This document shows positions 18,515-26,458 of a stretch of DNA of 64,000 nucleotides, one piece after another. The notes below the pieces were generated by a model, which was not told the DNA's origin, searched no databases, and worked only from the letters and a program-made list of their open reading frames with translations. The position numbers were made by a program, and so were the translations under genes. How positions within the stretch are numbered: the first letter of the stretch is position 1; every line of letters starts with the position of its first letter. Source of the stretch: CAIWHR01 sp963813415 (GTDB lineage Bacteria; Pseudomonadota; Gammaproteobacteria; Burkholderiales; Casimicrobiaceae); the NCBI GenBank assembly GCA_963813415.1, contig CAWEYW010000009.1, positions 868,001 to 932,000 of the forward strand, given 5' to 3'.

Positions 18515-19068
18515 GGTCGTAGCTCCGCCAACTTGCCCCGGTCGCACCCCCGGGCTGCGCCTCGGAATCCCGTCGGCCTCCGCACGTCGGTCGCTTTGTT
18601 CATCGGGATGGTGTCGGCCTCCCGCAGCGATTCGCCGGAGTCGCATCCCCAACCTACGTTGGGGCCCCTGCTCCTGGGCTCACGCCGCTGCTCCTCGGCT
18701 CGCATCGCTCGGCCTCCGCACGCGCGGCGCCGCATCGCGTCCGTGGTGTCGGCCTCGAAAGCCGACTCGCCCCAGTCGCATCCCCGCGCTGCGCGACGGG
18801 GCCCCTGCTCCTCGGCTCGCGTCTCTCCGCCTCCGCACGCACCGCGCCGCATCGCGTCCGTGGTGTCGGCCTCGAAAGCCGACTCGCCCCAGTCGCATCC
18901 CCGGCCTGCGGCCCGGAACCCCGTCGGCCTCCGCACGTCGGTCGCTTTGTTCATCGGGATGGTGTCGGCCTCCTGCAGCGATTCGCCGGAGTCGCATCCC
19001 CAACCTACGTTGGGGCCCCTGCTCCTGGGCTCACGCCGCTGCTCCTCGGCTCGCGTCTTTACTCCCAT
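18511..19068 (-). CDS. Possible repeat-peptide open frame bridging nuoA and nuoB (doubtful)
   Basis: An uninterrupted 185-codon frame. It starts at an ATG (19066-19068) inside the last codons of nuoA and ends with a TGA that overlaps the nuoB ATG by four bases, the same junction type used elsewhere in this operon. A GAAGAAGGG stretch lies about 10 bases before the ATG. The translation consists of repeats with the core GCDxGES(A/L)xEADT, four full times. Spacings between copies are 135, 117 and 99 bases, all multiples of three. Against coding: GC-rich non-coding DNA is often open here, another frame is also open over much of the array, and the composition is Arg/Gly-rich with no recognisable domain. 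Confidence 0.25.
   Translation of the reverse strand: MGVKTRAEEQRREPRSRGPNVGWGCDSGESLQEADTIPMNKATDVRRPTGFRAAGRGCDWGESAFEADTTDAMRRGACGGGETRAEEQGPRRAARGCDWGESAFEADTTDAMRRRACGGRAMRAEEQRREPRSRGPNVGWGCDSGESLREADTIPMNKATDVRRPTGFRGAARGCDRGKLAELRP
18541..19054. repeat. Mosaic array of hairpin-bearing repeats between nuoA and nuoB
   Basis: This interval separates nuoA from nuoB, which normally abut. Outer direct repeats 18541-18703 and 18892-19054 (163 bp each, offset 351) are almost identical. Inner copies of a second module lie around 18708-18790 and 18825-18907. A 40-base core starting GTGTCGGCCTC and ending AGTCGCATCCCC occurs at 18611, 18746, 18863 and 18962, with a fifth degenerate end at 18541. 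After each CCCC a small hairpin follows whose arms differ between copies but still pair: CCCCAAC/GTTGGGG at 18647-18664 and 18998-19015, CCCCGCGC/GCGACGGGG at 18783-18802, CCGGCC/GGCCCGG at 18901-18915. No transposase and no CRISPR-like regularity. Confidence 0.9.
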
Positions 19069-19415
19069 TCCAGCGCGCCCTTCTTCCATTCGTAGACGAA
19101 CCCGACCACCAGGATCAGCAGGAAGACCATCATTGCGACGAATCCCGGAAAGCCGATGTCCGGCAGCACGACGGCCCACGGAAAGAGGAACGCTATCTCG
19201 AGGTCGAAGAGGATGAAGAGGATCGCCACCAGGTAGTAGCGCACGTCGAACTTCATGCGCGCGTCCTCGAAGGCCTCGAATCCGCACTCGTAGGGTGAGA
19301 GCTTCTCGGGATCGGGACGGTTCGGTGCGACCAGCTTGCCGACGCTCAACAGCACCACCGACAGGAACAGGCCGAAAAGGATGAAGAGGAGGATGGGAAA
19401 GTACTGTTCGAGCAT
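19059..19415 (-). CDS. nuoA: NADH-quinone oxidoreductase subunit A
   Basis: 118-residue, three-helix membrane subunit. Signatures: PYECGFEAFEDARMKFDVRYY (loop with the conserved Cys and acidic residues next to the quinone channel) and LFDLEIAFLFPWAV. ATG at 19413-19415. First gene of the nuo series, downstream of tRNA-Leu. Separated from nuoB by the repeat array. Confidence 0.97.
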   Translation of the reverse strand: MLEQYFPILLFILFGLFLSVVLLSVGKLVAPNRPDPEKLSPYECGFEAFEDARMKFDVRYYLVAILFILFDLEIAFLFPWAVVLPDIGFPGFVAMMVFLLILVVGFVYEWKKGALEWE

Positions 19416-19538
19416 GTTCGTGCGGCGGGCTCTGCAGCGCCGACAAGCCCCGATTAATCCGGCTGCAGCCGGTAAGAACGGTGGCCCCCGCATCCGCCAC
19501 AGGACTGCTGCAGTGGCGCGGAGTGACTGCTTCAGATC

Positions 19539-19623
19539 TGGTGCCCACGGGGAGACTCGAACTCCCACGACTTTCGCCACTGCCCCCTCAAGACAGCGTG
19601 TCTACCAATTCCACCACGTGGGC
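19539..19623 (-). tRNA. tRNA-Leu (anticodon GAG)
   Basis: 85-nt class II tRNA read on the minus strand. The 7-bp acceptor stem is GCCCACG/CGTGGGC, and the 3' CCA is encoded (complement of 19539-19541). The D-arm has TGGTAGACA. The anticodon stem-loop CTGTC-TTGAGGG-GGCAG gives anticodon GAG (reads CUC/CUU Leu). The T-loop is TTCGAGT on a GGGAG/CTCCC stem, and there is a long variable arm. It lies between secG and nuoA, a position conserved in betaproteobacteria. Confidence 0.96.
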
Positions 19624-19682
19624 CTGCAACATCGCCGCCGCCAGGCGGCATCCGGCCTCGACGAGCGCCGGTCGGGACTGCT

Positions 19683-20108
19683 TTATTTCGGTACTTCGCC
19701 GGCCTTCGACGATGACGCCGGCGGCGTGGCGGGTACGGCCGCCTTGCCAGGCTCTGCTGCCGGCGTCGCGCTGGTCGCCGGGGCGCCGGGGGCGGCCGGA
19801 ATCTCGCCCGCCTTCGAGGGCGGCAGGCGGTCCATCACGCCCTGCTGAACGGTCGGGCGCGGCCCCGCCCTGCTCGAGCCGTACCACGTGAGGCCAAGGC
19901 TCGTCAGGAAGAATACGGCGGCGAGGACCGCCGTGGTCCGCGAAAGAAAGTTCGCCGACCCCGCGGCACCGAACAAACTGCCAGACGATCCGCTGCCGAA
20001 GGCCGCGCCCATGTCGGCGCCCTTCCCATGCTGCAACAGGACGAAACCGCAGATCCCGATCGCGACCAGGACGTGTGCGGCAAGCAACAGGCTTTCAAAC
20101 ATGTTCAT
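19683..20108 (-). CDS. secG: Preprotein translocase subunit SecG
   Basis: 141-residue inner-membrane subunit of the SecYEG channel. Two hydrophobic helices (about residues 5-24 and 57-76) flank the conserved loop VLLQHGKGADMGAAFGSGSS. The C-terminus is extended by a Pro/Ala/Ser-rich tail (residues ~95-141), longer than E. coli SecG (110 residues). ATG at 20106-20108; an internal ATG two codons later (20100-20102) is an alternative. Follows tpiA by 28 bases and precedes tRNA-Leu. Confidence 0.95.
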   Translation of the reverse strand: MNMFESLLLAAHVLVAIGICGFVLLQHGKGADMGAAFGSGSSGSLFGAAGSANFLSRTTAVLAAVFFLTSLGLTWYGSSRAGPRPTVQQGVMDRLPPSKAGEIPAAPGAPATSATPAAEPGKAAVPATPPASSSKAGEVPK

Positions 20109-20136
20109 TCAGTGCTCCACCATTGCCAGCATCCGA

Positions 20137-20871
20137 TTAGGCACCGGCAATGGCCAAAAATTCGTCTGCCTTCAGCGACGCGCCGCCAATGAGGCCGCCG
20201 TCGATGTCGGGTTGCGCGAACAGCGCCGCGGCATTGTCGGCCTTGACACTGCCGCCGTAGAGGACTGGCACGGCCGCCGCCCCCGCCTGCGCAAGGCGCT
20301 CGCGCAGCCGCGCGTGCACCGCCTGGGCGTCCTCCGGCTGCGCAGTCTTGCCCGTACCGATGGCCCACACCGGCTCATACGCCACCACGATCTTCGCGGC
20401 ACGATCCCGCAGCGTGTCGAGCACCGCAGAAAGCTGCCGCAGTACGACGGCTTCGGTGCCGCCGGCGTCGCGCTCGACCAGGGTCTCGCCGACGCACACG
20501 ATCGGAGTCAAGCCGGCGTCCAGTGCCGCACGCGCCTTGCGCGCCACTTCGTCGTCGCTCTCGCGGTAGAGCTGCCGACGCTCCGAATGGCCCGCGATGA
20601 CGTAGCGGCACCCGAAGTCGACCAGCATGGACGCAGCCACCTCGCCGGTGTACGCGCCGCCAGCCTCGGCGCTCACGTTCTGCGCGCCCCACCCGATCGC
20701 CGTTCCCGTCAGGGCCGCCTGCGCCTGGCCGAGATACGGAAATGGCACACACACTGCCATCGCCCTGCCGGGACGCGCTTTCCACCCGCCAACGAGCGCA
20801 TCGAGCAGCTTCGCGTTGGCCGCGAGCCCGCCGTTCATCTTCCAGTTGCCGACGACGAGCTCGCTGCGCAT
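20137..20871 (-). CDS. tpiA: Triosephosphate isomerase
   Basis: 244-residue glycolytic enzyme interconverting dihydroxyacetone phosphate and glyceraldehyde 3-phosphate. Catalytic residues visible: Asn/Lys in VGNWKMNG near residue 10, His in AGHSERRQLY, and Glu in AYEPVWAIGTGKTA (loop 6 follows). The phosphate-binding glycine motif VLYGGSVKADNAA is near the C-terminus. ATG at 20869-20871. First gene after a strong promoter, so it probably leads the tpiA-secG-tRNA-nuo transcription unit. Confidence 0.97.
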   Translation of the reverse strand: MRSELVVGNWKMNGGLAANAKLLDALVGGWKARPGRAMAVCVPFPYLGQAQAALTGTAIGWGAQNVSAEAGGAYTGEVAASMLVDFGCRYVIAGHSERRQLYRESDDEVARKARAALDAGLTPIVCVGETLVERDAGGTEAVVLRQLSAVLDTLRDRAAKIVVAYEPVWAIGTGKTAQPEDAQAVHARLRERLAQAGAAAVPVLYGGSVKADNAAALFAQPDIDGGLIGGASLKADEFLAIAGA

Positions 20872-20954
20872 ATCCCTTGTGCCCGCAATCGTGTCGATTG
20901 ACGCCCGCCGCGACGCGAAATGTCTGCGCGGCCTAACTGCGACAAAACTCGTCG

Positions 20955-20984
20955 ATTATAGCGCGGCGGCTGGCCGCTCCGCAA
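20955..20984 (-). promoter_or_regulatory. Sigma-70 promoter upstream of tpiA
   Basis: On the minus strand: -35 TTGCGG (20979-20984), 18-base spacer, perfect -10 TATAAT (20955-20960). Transcription would start near 20948, about 77 bases before the tpiA ATG. It lies in the 130-base gap between tctA and tpiA and is well placed to drive tpiA, secG, tRNA-Leu and the nuo genes. Confidence 0.7.
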
Positions 20985-21001
20985 ACCTGCCGGCTGCGGG
21001 T

Positions 21002-22513
21002 CTAGGCGACGCTGTCGGCCGGCTCGATACCCGCCAGCCGCCGCAATCGGCGCAGCAGCAGGGGCAGGAACCACACGGCGATCGTCAGCGCCCCAAGGGT
21101 GGCTGCGACCGGGCGCTCGAAGAAGGCCAGGAGGTTGCCTTCGGACTTGATCATGGAGGTCACGAAGTTCTGCTCGAGCATTTCGCCGAGCACGACACCG
21201 AGGATCGCCGGAGCGACCGGGAACCCATTCTCCTCGAGCACGAATGCCGCGACGCCCGCAATGACCATGACGCCAATGTCGAAGGTCGTGTTGTTGATCG
21301 CGAACGCACCCACGACGCAGAACAGCATGATCGTGGGCATCAGAACGTTGCGCGGGACCAGCAGGATGCGCTTGGCGGCCTTGATGCACAGGAACCCGAG
21401 CGGCACCATGATCAGGTTCGCGATGATGAACAGCAGGTACACCGCATAGATGTTCTGCGGATTGGTCGTAAAGAGCGTTGGACCCGGGTTCATGTTTTTC
21501 ATGTACAGCACGCCGATCACGATTGCCGTGATGGAATCGCCCGGTATCCCGAACACGAGCGCCGGAATCCAGGCGCCTGCCAGCGCGCTGTTGTTGGCCG
21601 AGCCGCTCTCCACGATGCCTTCGACGTGGCCGGTGCCGAATTTCTCCGGTTCCTTCGAGAACTTCTTGCTGATCGCATACGACATCCAGGCCGCGATGTC
21701 CGCGCCGGCACCGGGCAGCGCGCCCACGAGCGTGCCGAGCACGCTTCCTCGAAGGATCTGGACGGGATACTTGACCGTGAGCCGCCACATGCCGGCGAAC
21801 ACGTTGCCGATGGGCTGATCGACAATCTTCAGCGCGGGGTTGGTGTCGACCGCGTAACGCAGGATCTCGGAGATCGCGAACATCCCGATCATGAGCGGAA
21901 TGAGCTCGATTCCGCCCAGCAACTCGACACTGCCGAAGGTGAAACGGGGGATTGCTGCGGGATTGTTAAGGCCGACCAGGCTGACGAGCAGACCCAGCAT
22001 CAGCGACACGAACCCCTTCAGAGGCCGGTCGGAGGTGATGAAGACCGCACAGGTGAGCCCCAGCAGCACGAGCCAAAAGTACTCGAACGAGCTGAATTTC
22101 AAGGCCACGTCCGCGAGAGTCGGCGCCGCGAGCATCAGCACGGCGGTGCCGAATAGGCCGCCGATCGCCGAAAACACGAGTCCCGCCCCGAGAGCGGTTT
22201 CGGCCATGCCCTTGCGCGTCATCGCATACGCCTCGTCGGTGTACGCGGCCGACGCTGGAGTCCCGGGCATGCGCATGAGACATCCCGGGATATCGCCCGA
22301 GAAGATGGCCATCGCGGTTGCCGTCACGATGGCGGCGATCGCCGGGATCGGCTCCATGAAGAACGTGACGGGCACGAGCAGCGCCGTCGCCATCGTTGCC
22401 GTGAGTCCCGGAACAGCCCCGACGAACAACCCGAACACCGAGGCACCCAGCATCACCACGATGGTGTACGGGTGAAGCACCATCGCAAAAGCCTGCAACC
22501 AAGCGTCGCTCAT
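21002..22513 (-). CDS. tctA: Tripartite tricarboxylate transporter, large membrane subunit (TctA)
   Basis: 503-residue integral membrane permease with about 11-12 helices. The conserved TctA N-terminal motif GAVPGLTATMATALLVP and the region MRMPGTPASAAYTDEAYAM are present. Works with TctB and a periplasmic TctC binding protein in cation-driven uptake of a carboxylate. Transcribed after tctB with a 19-base gap. The substrate is not readable from sequence. Confidence 0.94.
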   Translation of the reverse strand: MSDAWLQAFAMVLHPYTIVVMLGASVFGLFVGAVPGLTATMATALLVPVTFFMEPIPAIAAIVTATAMAIFSGDIPGCLMRMPGTPASAAYTDEAYAMTRKGMAETALGAGLVFSAIGGLFGTAVLMLAAPTLADVALKFSSFEYFWLVLLGLTCAVFITSDRPLKGFVSLMLGLLVSLVGLNNPAAIPRFTFGSVELLGGIELIPLMIGMFAISEILRYAVDTNPALKIVDQPIGNVFAGMWRLTVKYPVQILRGSVLGTLVGALPGAGADIAAWMSYAISKKFSKEPEKFGTGHVEGIVESGSANNSALAGAWIPALVFGIPGDSITAIVIGVLYMKNMNPGPTLFTTNPQNIYAVYLLFIIANLIMVPLGFLCIKAAKRILLVPRNVLMPTIMLFCVVGAFAINNTTFDIGVMVIAGVAAFVLEENGFPVAPAILGVVLGEMLEQNFVTSMIKSEGNLLAFFERPVAATLGALTIAVWFLPLLLRRLRRLAGIEPADSVA

Positions 22514-22532
22514 GGAGTGCTCGTCTGCCGAT

Positions 22533-23018
22533 TCAGAACCAGGCCACGCCCTGCAGCACTCCCCAGGGCAACGGGACCCGCAGCAGCTTGTAGAACATGT
22601 AGTGAATGACCAGCGTCACGATCAGCGCGAACGGCACGATGCGCGTGGACTTGACGCCGAACACCGCGAACAGCGCGGCGAGATAGATCGTGCCGGTGAT
22701 GACGAACCCCAGTCCATTCACGGCGAGAACGTAGAACACGTTCACGCCGATCGCGACGACAAGGGCGAGCACCCTGCGCGGCATGCGCACCCACGGCTCG
22801 AGCTTCACCCAGTGGGTGTGCTCGCCGGCACGGCGCACGCCCAGTCCCTTCAGGACCAGAAGTCCACCGCAGACGGCGAGGCCGACACCGATGACACCGG
22901 GCATCAGCGCCGGACCGTATTGCTGGTTCGGGATCGTGGGGAATCCCTGGATGTGCACGAGAAGCGCGGCCGCGAGCAGCAGCAGGAGCGCGCCCCAGAT
23001 TGCGTCGTTGACCTTCAT
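22533..23018 (-). CDS. tctB: Tripartite tricarboxylate transporter, small membrane subunit (TctB)
   Basis: 161 residues with four predicted helices and the low-conservation pattern typical of TctB (for example FPTIPNQQYGPALMPGVIGV near residue 30). Lies between tctC and tctA in the usual C-B-A order. ATG at 23016-23018, 79 bases after tctC. Assigned mainly by context, size and topology. Confidence 0.88.
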   Translation of the reverse strand: MKVNDAIWGALLLLLAAALLVHIQGFPTIPNQQYGPALMPGVIGVGLAVCGGLLVLKGLGVRRAGEHTHWVKLEPWVRMPRRVLALVVAIGVNVFYVLAVNGLGFVITGTIYLAALFAVFGVKSTRIVPFALIVTLVIHYMFYKLLRVPLPWGVLQGVAWF

Positions 23019-23097
23019 GCCATCGCCACCAGGAACGCGGAGCAGCCGCGCCGTTCGCGCACCAGCGCGCTCAGGCCGCCGCTCCCGGGGTTGTTCT

Positions 23098-24072
23098 TTA
23101 TTTCGCGATGCCGACCGCCTTCATGGTCGCGCCGAGGTCCGCATCGGACTTGGCCATCGTCTTCGCAAAGTCTTCCGGCCCGGCGTACGCAACACCGTAA
23201 CCTTGCTTCGCCATGAACTCGGTGTACTCCTTGCTCTCGACGACCTTCTTCAGCGCCGCTGCAAGCTTGTCGCGCGCTTCGGCCGGGATGCCCTTCGGCG
23301 CGCCGATGCCGCGCCACACTCCGAGGGTCCAGTTGCTGCCAGTCGCCGCCTTCAGCGTGGGCAGCTGCGGATAGAGCGCTACCGGCTTGTCGGCCATGAC
23401 CGCAAGCGGCCGAACCTTGCCGGCATCGATCAGCGAGCGTGCTTCCGGCAACGACACCGTGGCGAGCTGGACGCCGCCGGCGACCATGTCCTGCAGTCCG
23501 GGGGCAGCCCCATTGGACGGTACCCACGCCACCGCGGCGGGATCGATATTGAGGCTCTTCAGCATGCCGGCGAGTGCGAGATGCCAGATGCCGCCCTGTC
23601 CCGTTCCGGACGCCTTGAACTTGCCCGGGTTGGCCTTCACCGCGTTGATCAGGTCGTTCGCGGTCTTGTAGGGCGAGTCGGCGGCCACTTCCAGGCCCGC
23701 CGGGTCGACGTTGACCAGAGCGAGTGGCGTATAGGAGGCGCCGGTCAGCTCCGTGAGCCCCTGCCAGTGCATCATCCCGATCTCGACCGTCAGCATCCCG
23801 ATCGTGTAGCCATCCGGTGCCGCGGACGCGATCGCCGCATGACCGACGACCCCGCTGCCGCCGGTGCGGTTGACGACGTTGATTGGTTGACCGAGCTGCT
23901 TCTCGAGCAGTGAACCGATGATCCGCGCTGTCGCATCGGTACCGCCGCCGGCCGCCCATGGCACGACGAGCGTCACCGGACGGTCCGGATACGCGGCCTG
24001 GGCCGCAAACGCGATCGCCGCGGTCCCCAAGGTCAATACGGTGCGCAGCAGTGCGCGCTTCAAGGGCTTCAT
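23098..24072 (-). CDS. tctC: Tripartite tricarboxylate transporter substrate-binding protein (TctC/Bug)
   Basis: 324-residue periplasmic binding protein. A signal peptide spans residues 1-27 (hydrophobic stretch ending AAIAFAAQA, cleaved before AYPDRPV). The mature start YPDRPVTLVVPWAAGGGTDA is the Bug-family signature. ATG at 24070-24072 is chosen over the longer frame because GGAGGA lies eight bases upstream and the signal peptide follows at once. It is the first gene of tctCBA. Confidence 0.93.
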   Translation of the reverse strand: MKPLKRALLRTVLTLGTAAIAFAAQAAYPDRPVTLVVPWAAGGGTDATARIIGSLLEKQLGQPINVVNRTGGSGVVGHAAIASAAPDGYTIGMLTVEIGMMHWQGLTELTGASYTPLALVNVDPAGLEVAADSPYKTANDLINAVKANPGKFKASGTGQGGIWHLALAGMLKSLNIDPAAVAWVPSNGAAPGLQDMVAGGVQLATVSLPEARSLIDAGKVRPLAVMADKPVALYPQLPTLKAATGSNWTLGVWRGIGAPKGIPAEARDKLAAALKKVVESKEYTEFMAKQGYGVAYAGPEDFAKTMAKSDADLGATMKAVGIAK

Positions 24073-24167
24073 CGTTGCTTCCTCCAGGAATTGTTGCGGT
24101 GTGACCCGGTGGAACCGGGGGCGAGCCGCCGCCAGGCTGGGCCGGGAGTGCTGGAAATCGTCAGCCA

Positions 24168-24208
24168 GTTTGACAGCTTGCACCGAAACCGGTCAAGTGG
24201 CCTGACCA
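24168..24208 (-). promoter_or_regulatory. Putative tctC promoter with overlapping operator
   Basis: Minus strand: -35 TTGACC (24191-24196), 17-base spacer and a weak -10 TCAAAC (24168-24173). The -35 is one arm of an inverted repeat, GGTCA-7 nt-TGACC (24191-24207), so a repressor bound there would block polymerase. The arm sequence resembles GntR-type operators, but no regulator gene is adjacent. Weak evidence. Confidence 0.35.
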
Positions 24209-24295
24209 GTGCGGGCGGGCCCCTGCGGAGCGTTAGGCCGGGATGCTGCGGAGTGTCCGCCGGTGTCCTGCGGAATGTCAGGCGGCCTGCGAGCG

Positions 24296-25297
24296 TCACG
24301 CGGGGCGGTGCAGGTGGCAGGCGGCGCGGCGCCCGGGAGCGATCGCGACCAGCACCGGTGCGATGGTGCTGCACTCGGGCAGGACGTGCGGACAACGCAA
24401 GCGAAATGCGCACCCGTGGCTTCCAGCAGGCGTGGCGGCGCCGGCGTCCGGCGACGCGCCGAGGAGCGTGCGCGTATACGGATGCGCAGGTGCGCCGAGG
24501 ACATCGCGGGTGCGGCCGCTTTCCACGATCCGACCCCGATACAGCACCGTCACCCGATCGCTTGCGTGCGCGACGATCGCCGGGTCGCGACTGACGAGGA
24601 GGTAGGTGAGCTCGAGCGCGGAGCGGAGGTCGAGCGCGAGATTCAGGAGCTGCGCGCGCTCGGTCACGTCGAGCAGCGCGAAAGCATCGTCCCAGACGAG
24701 GAGCTCCGGCCGCACCGCGAGCGCGCGTGCGATCGCGATGCGCATGCGCTGACCCGCCGCGAACTGCTGGGGGAAACGGCGCATCGACATCGGGTCGATG
24801 CCCACGCGATTGAGATGCAGCGCAACGTACTCGAGCTTCTGCGCAACGGCGATTATCCGCTGCCCGACCGGCGCATCGCCGATCGCATCCACGATGCGCA
24901 ATTGCGGATCCAACGCCGTGACGGGATCATGAAAGACAGGCTGGATACGCAGCCGCGCCGCACGCGCCGCGGCGCCGGTCGGATCGGTCACGTCGCGGTC
25001 GCGCCACCACCGGCTGCCTCGCGCGAGAGGGCGCAGCCCGAGGGTGAGGCGGGCCAGCGCAACGTCGCCCGAATCCGCCTCGCCGAGCACGGCCATGATC
25101 TCGCGCGGTTGAATCTCCAGGTCGACGCCGTCGAGCCGGCTCGGCGAACGCCGGCCACCATCGCCGGTCGTCACACGCGCTTCGACCATACCGGCCGCGT
25201 CCCGCAGCGCCAGCAGCGGCGCGCGCTCGCGCCGTTCCCGCCTCGGGCCGCCGTCAGCGCCGGTCGTGACCTCCGGATCCGCCGCGAGGTCGGTCAT
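24296..25297 (-). CDS. Degenerate OppF/DppF-type ABC ATP-binding protein
   Basis: 333 residues aligned along the length of a peptide-transporter ATPase, including the C-terminal oligopeptide-ABC motif (AHPYTRTLLGASPDAG and a Cys pair region CAFRLRCPHVLPEC). The catalytic motifs are eroded. The Walker A site (residues 72-80) reads GEADSGDVA with no Lys or Ser/Thr. The Q-loop Gln is His (QPVFHDP), the signature is FAAGQR instead of LSGGQ, Walker B ends WDDAF without the Glu, and the H-loop His is Arg (VSRDP). ATP hydrolysis is very unlikely. ATG at 25295-25297 overlaps the stop of the partner gene. The reading frame is nevertheless intact. Confidence 0.8.
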   Translation of the reverse strand: MTDLAADPEVTTGADGGPRRERRERAPLLALRDAAGMVEARVTTGDGGRRSPSRLDGVDLEIQPREIMAVLGEADSGDVALARLTLGLRPLARGSRWWRDRDVTDPTGAAARAARLRIQPVFHDPVTALDPQLRIVDAIGDAPVGQRIIAVAQKLEYVALHLNRVGIDPMSMRRFPQQFAAGQRMRIAIARALAVRPELLVWDDAFALLDVTERAQLLNLALDLRSALELTYLLVSRDPAIVAHASDRVTVLYRGRIVESGRTRDVLGAPAHPYTRTLLGASPDAGAATPAGSHGCAFRLRCPHVLPECSTIAPVLVAIAPGRRAACHLHRPA

Positions 25298-26283
25298 GCG
25301 TCGATGATCGCGAGCGGTAGCGGATTGTGGCAACGCACGCCGCGCCACGCACCCGGCGCGCCGACGCCCTGCATCGCTGGCGCCGCGACGCACGCGTCGA
25401 TGGCCGATGGGCAACGCTCGCGAAACACGCAACCGAGCAGCAGCGCATTCCGCCGCGGCGCCGTCCCCGCAAGAACCCGCAGCCGCGTTCCCGGCCCGAC
25501 GCGCGCGGGTATCGCGTCGACGAGGGCGCGGGTATACGGATGTGCGGGCTGCCGCAAGAGCGCCGCCAGGCTGCCCTCCTCCACGATCCGTCCCGCGTAC
25601 ATCACGCACGCGCGATCGGCGAAGTCCGCGACCAGCGCAAGGTCGGCGGCGGTCCAGATCATCGCGGCGCCGGTATCCGCGACGCGGTCCTGCAGCAGCG
25701 CTCGGATCTGGCGCGCGAGGGTGATATCCAGTCCGCGCAGCGGCTCGTCGGCGACGATGAGCGCGGGGCCATTGACGAGCGCCATCGCGACGGCCGCCCG
25801 CACGCGCAGCCCGGACGGACATTCGGCCGGCCAGGCGTCGAGCACGTCGTCGGGCGACGCAATCCCTGCTCCCGCCAGGCAGGCGCGGCTGCGCTCGCGC
25901 GCGGCCGCGACCGCAATCGGCGAGTGCGCACGCACCGCTTCGACGATCTGCGTGCCGATGGGCCGCGCCGGGTCGAATGCCCCGGCAAGATCCTGCAGCA
26001 GAGCGATGCGCGCCCCGAGCATTGCGCGCATCGTCCGGCTGGGCAGTGCCCGGAGATCATGGCCGTCGAAGACGATGCGTCCCGCGACGATCCGCACCGG
26101 CGCGCCGAGCAGGTCGGGCAGTGCGCACGCGGTCGTGCTCTTGCCCGCGCCACGCTCGCCGACCAATGCGAGGGTCTCCCCGCGGCGTAACGTGAACGAC
26201 ACGTCGTCCACGACCCTGATGGGGCCGCGGGGACTCGGCATCTCGATCGCGAGCCCCTCGACCTGAAGCAGCGGCAGGGTCAT
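25294..26283 (-). CDS. OppD/DppD-type ABC ATP-binding protein, partly degenerate
   Basis: 329 residues. Walker A GERGAGKST (residues 42-50) and Walker B LIVADEPLRGLD are intact, and the Q-loop Gln is kept (ALLQDL). The signature is CPSGLRVRA rather than LSGGMRQR, and the H-loop His is replaced (IWTAADLA). The oligopeptide-ABC C-terminal domain is present (AHPYTRALVDAIPARVG and CVFRERCPSAIDAC). No permease or binding protein lies nearby; normally DppBC and DppA would. The pair with the following gene may form a nucleotide-binding heterodimer or may be decaying. Confidence 0.85.
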   Translation of the reverse strand: MTLPLLQVEGLAIEMPSPRGPIRVVDDVSFTLRRGETLALVGERGAGKSTTACALPDLLGAPVRIVAGRIVFDGHDLRALPSRTMRAMLGARIALLQDLAGAFDPARPIGTQIVEAVRAHSPIAVAAARERSRACLAGAGIASPDDVLDAWPAECPSGLRVRAAVAMALVNGPALIVADEPLRGLDITLARQIRALLQDRVADTGAAMIWTAADLALVADFADRACVMYAGRIVEEGSLAALLRQPAHPYTRALVDAIPARVGPGTRLRVLAGTAPRRNALLLGCVFRERCPSAIDACVAAPAMQGVGAPGAWRGVRCHNPLPLAIIDA

Positions 26284-26458
26284 CGCGACCCGACCGGCAT
26301 GACACCGCCCGCTTCGCGCATGTCGGTCCGCGTCATGCGCGATCGCACCGTGCCGAGCCTATGCCGTGTCTTGTCGACGTTGTGCGCGATTGGGAACGTG
26401 CCGGGAGAGCCGGAGCCGGAAACGCCGCGACGCGCGCCCGCCGGCCCCGCTCGGCTGC

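Noticed and set aside
18541..19054. CRISPR-like array
   Set aside because: Copies are spaced 135, 117 and 99 bases with shared sequence between them; there are no unique equal-length spacers and no cas genes.
26284..26458. Small gene between the ABC ATPase and the FAH-family gene
   Set aside because: 175 bases with no frame showing a Shine-Dalgarno sequence or conserved peptide.
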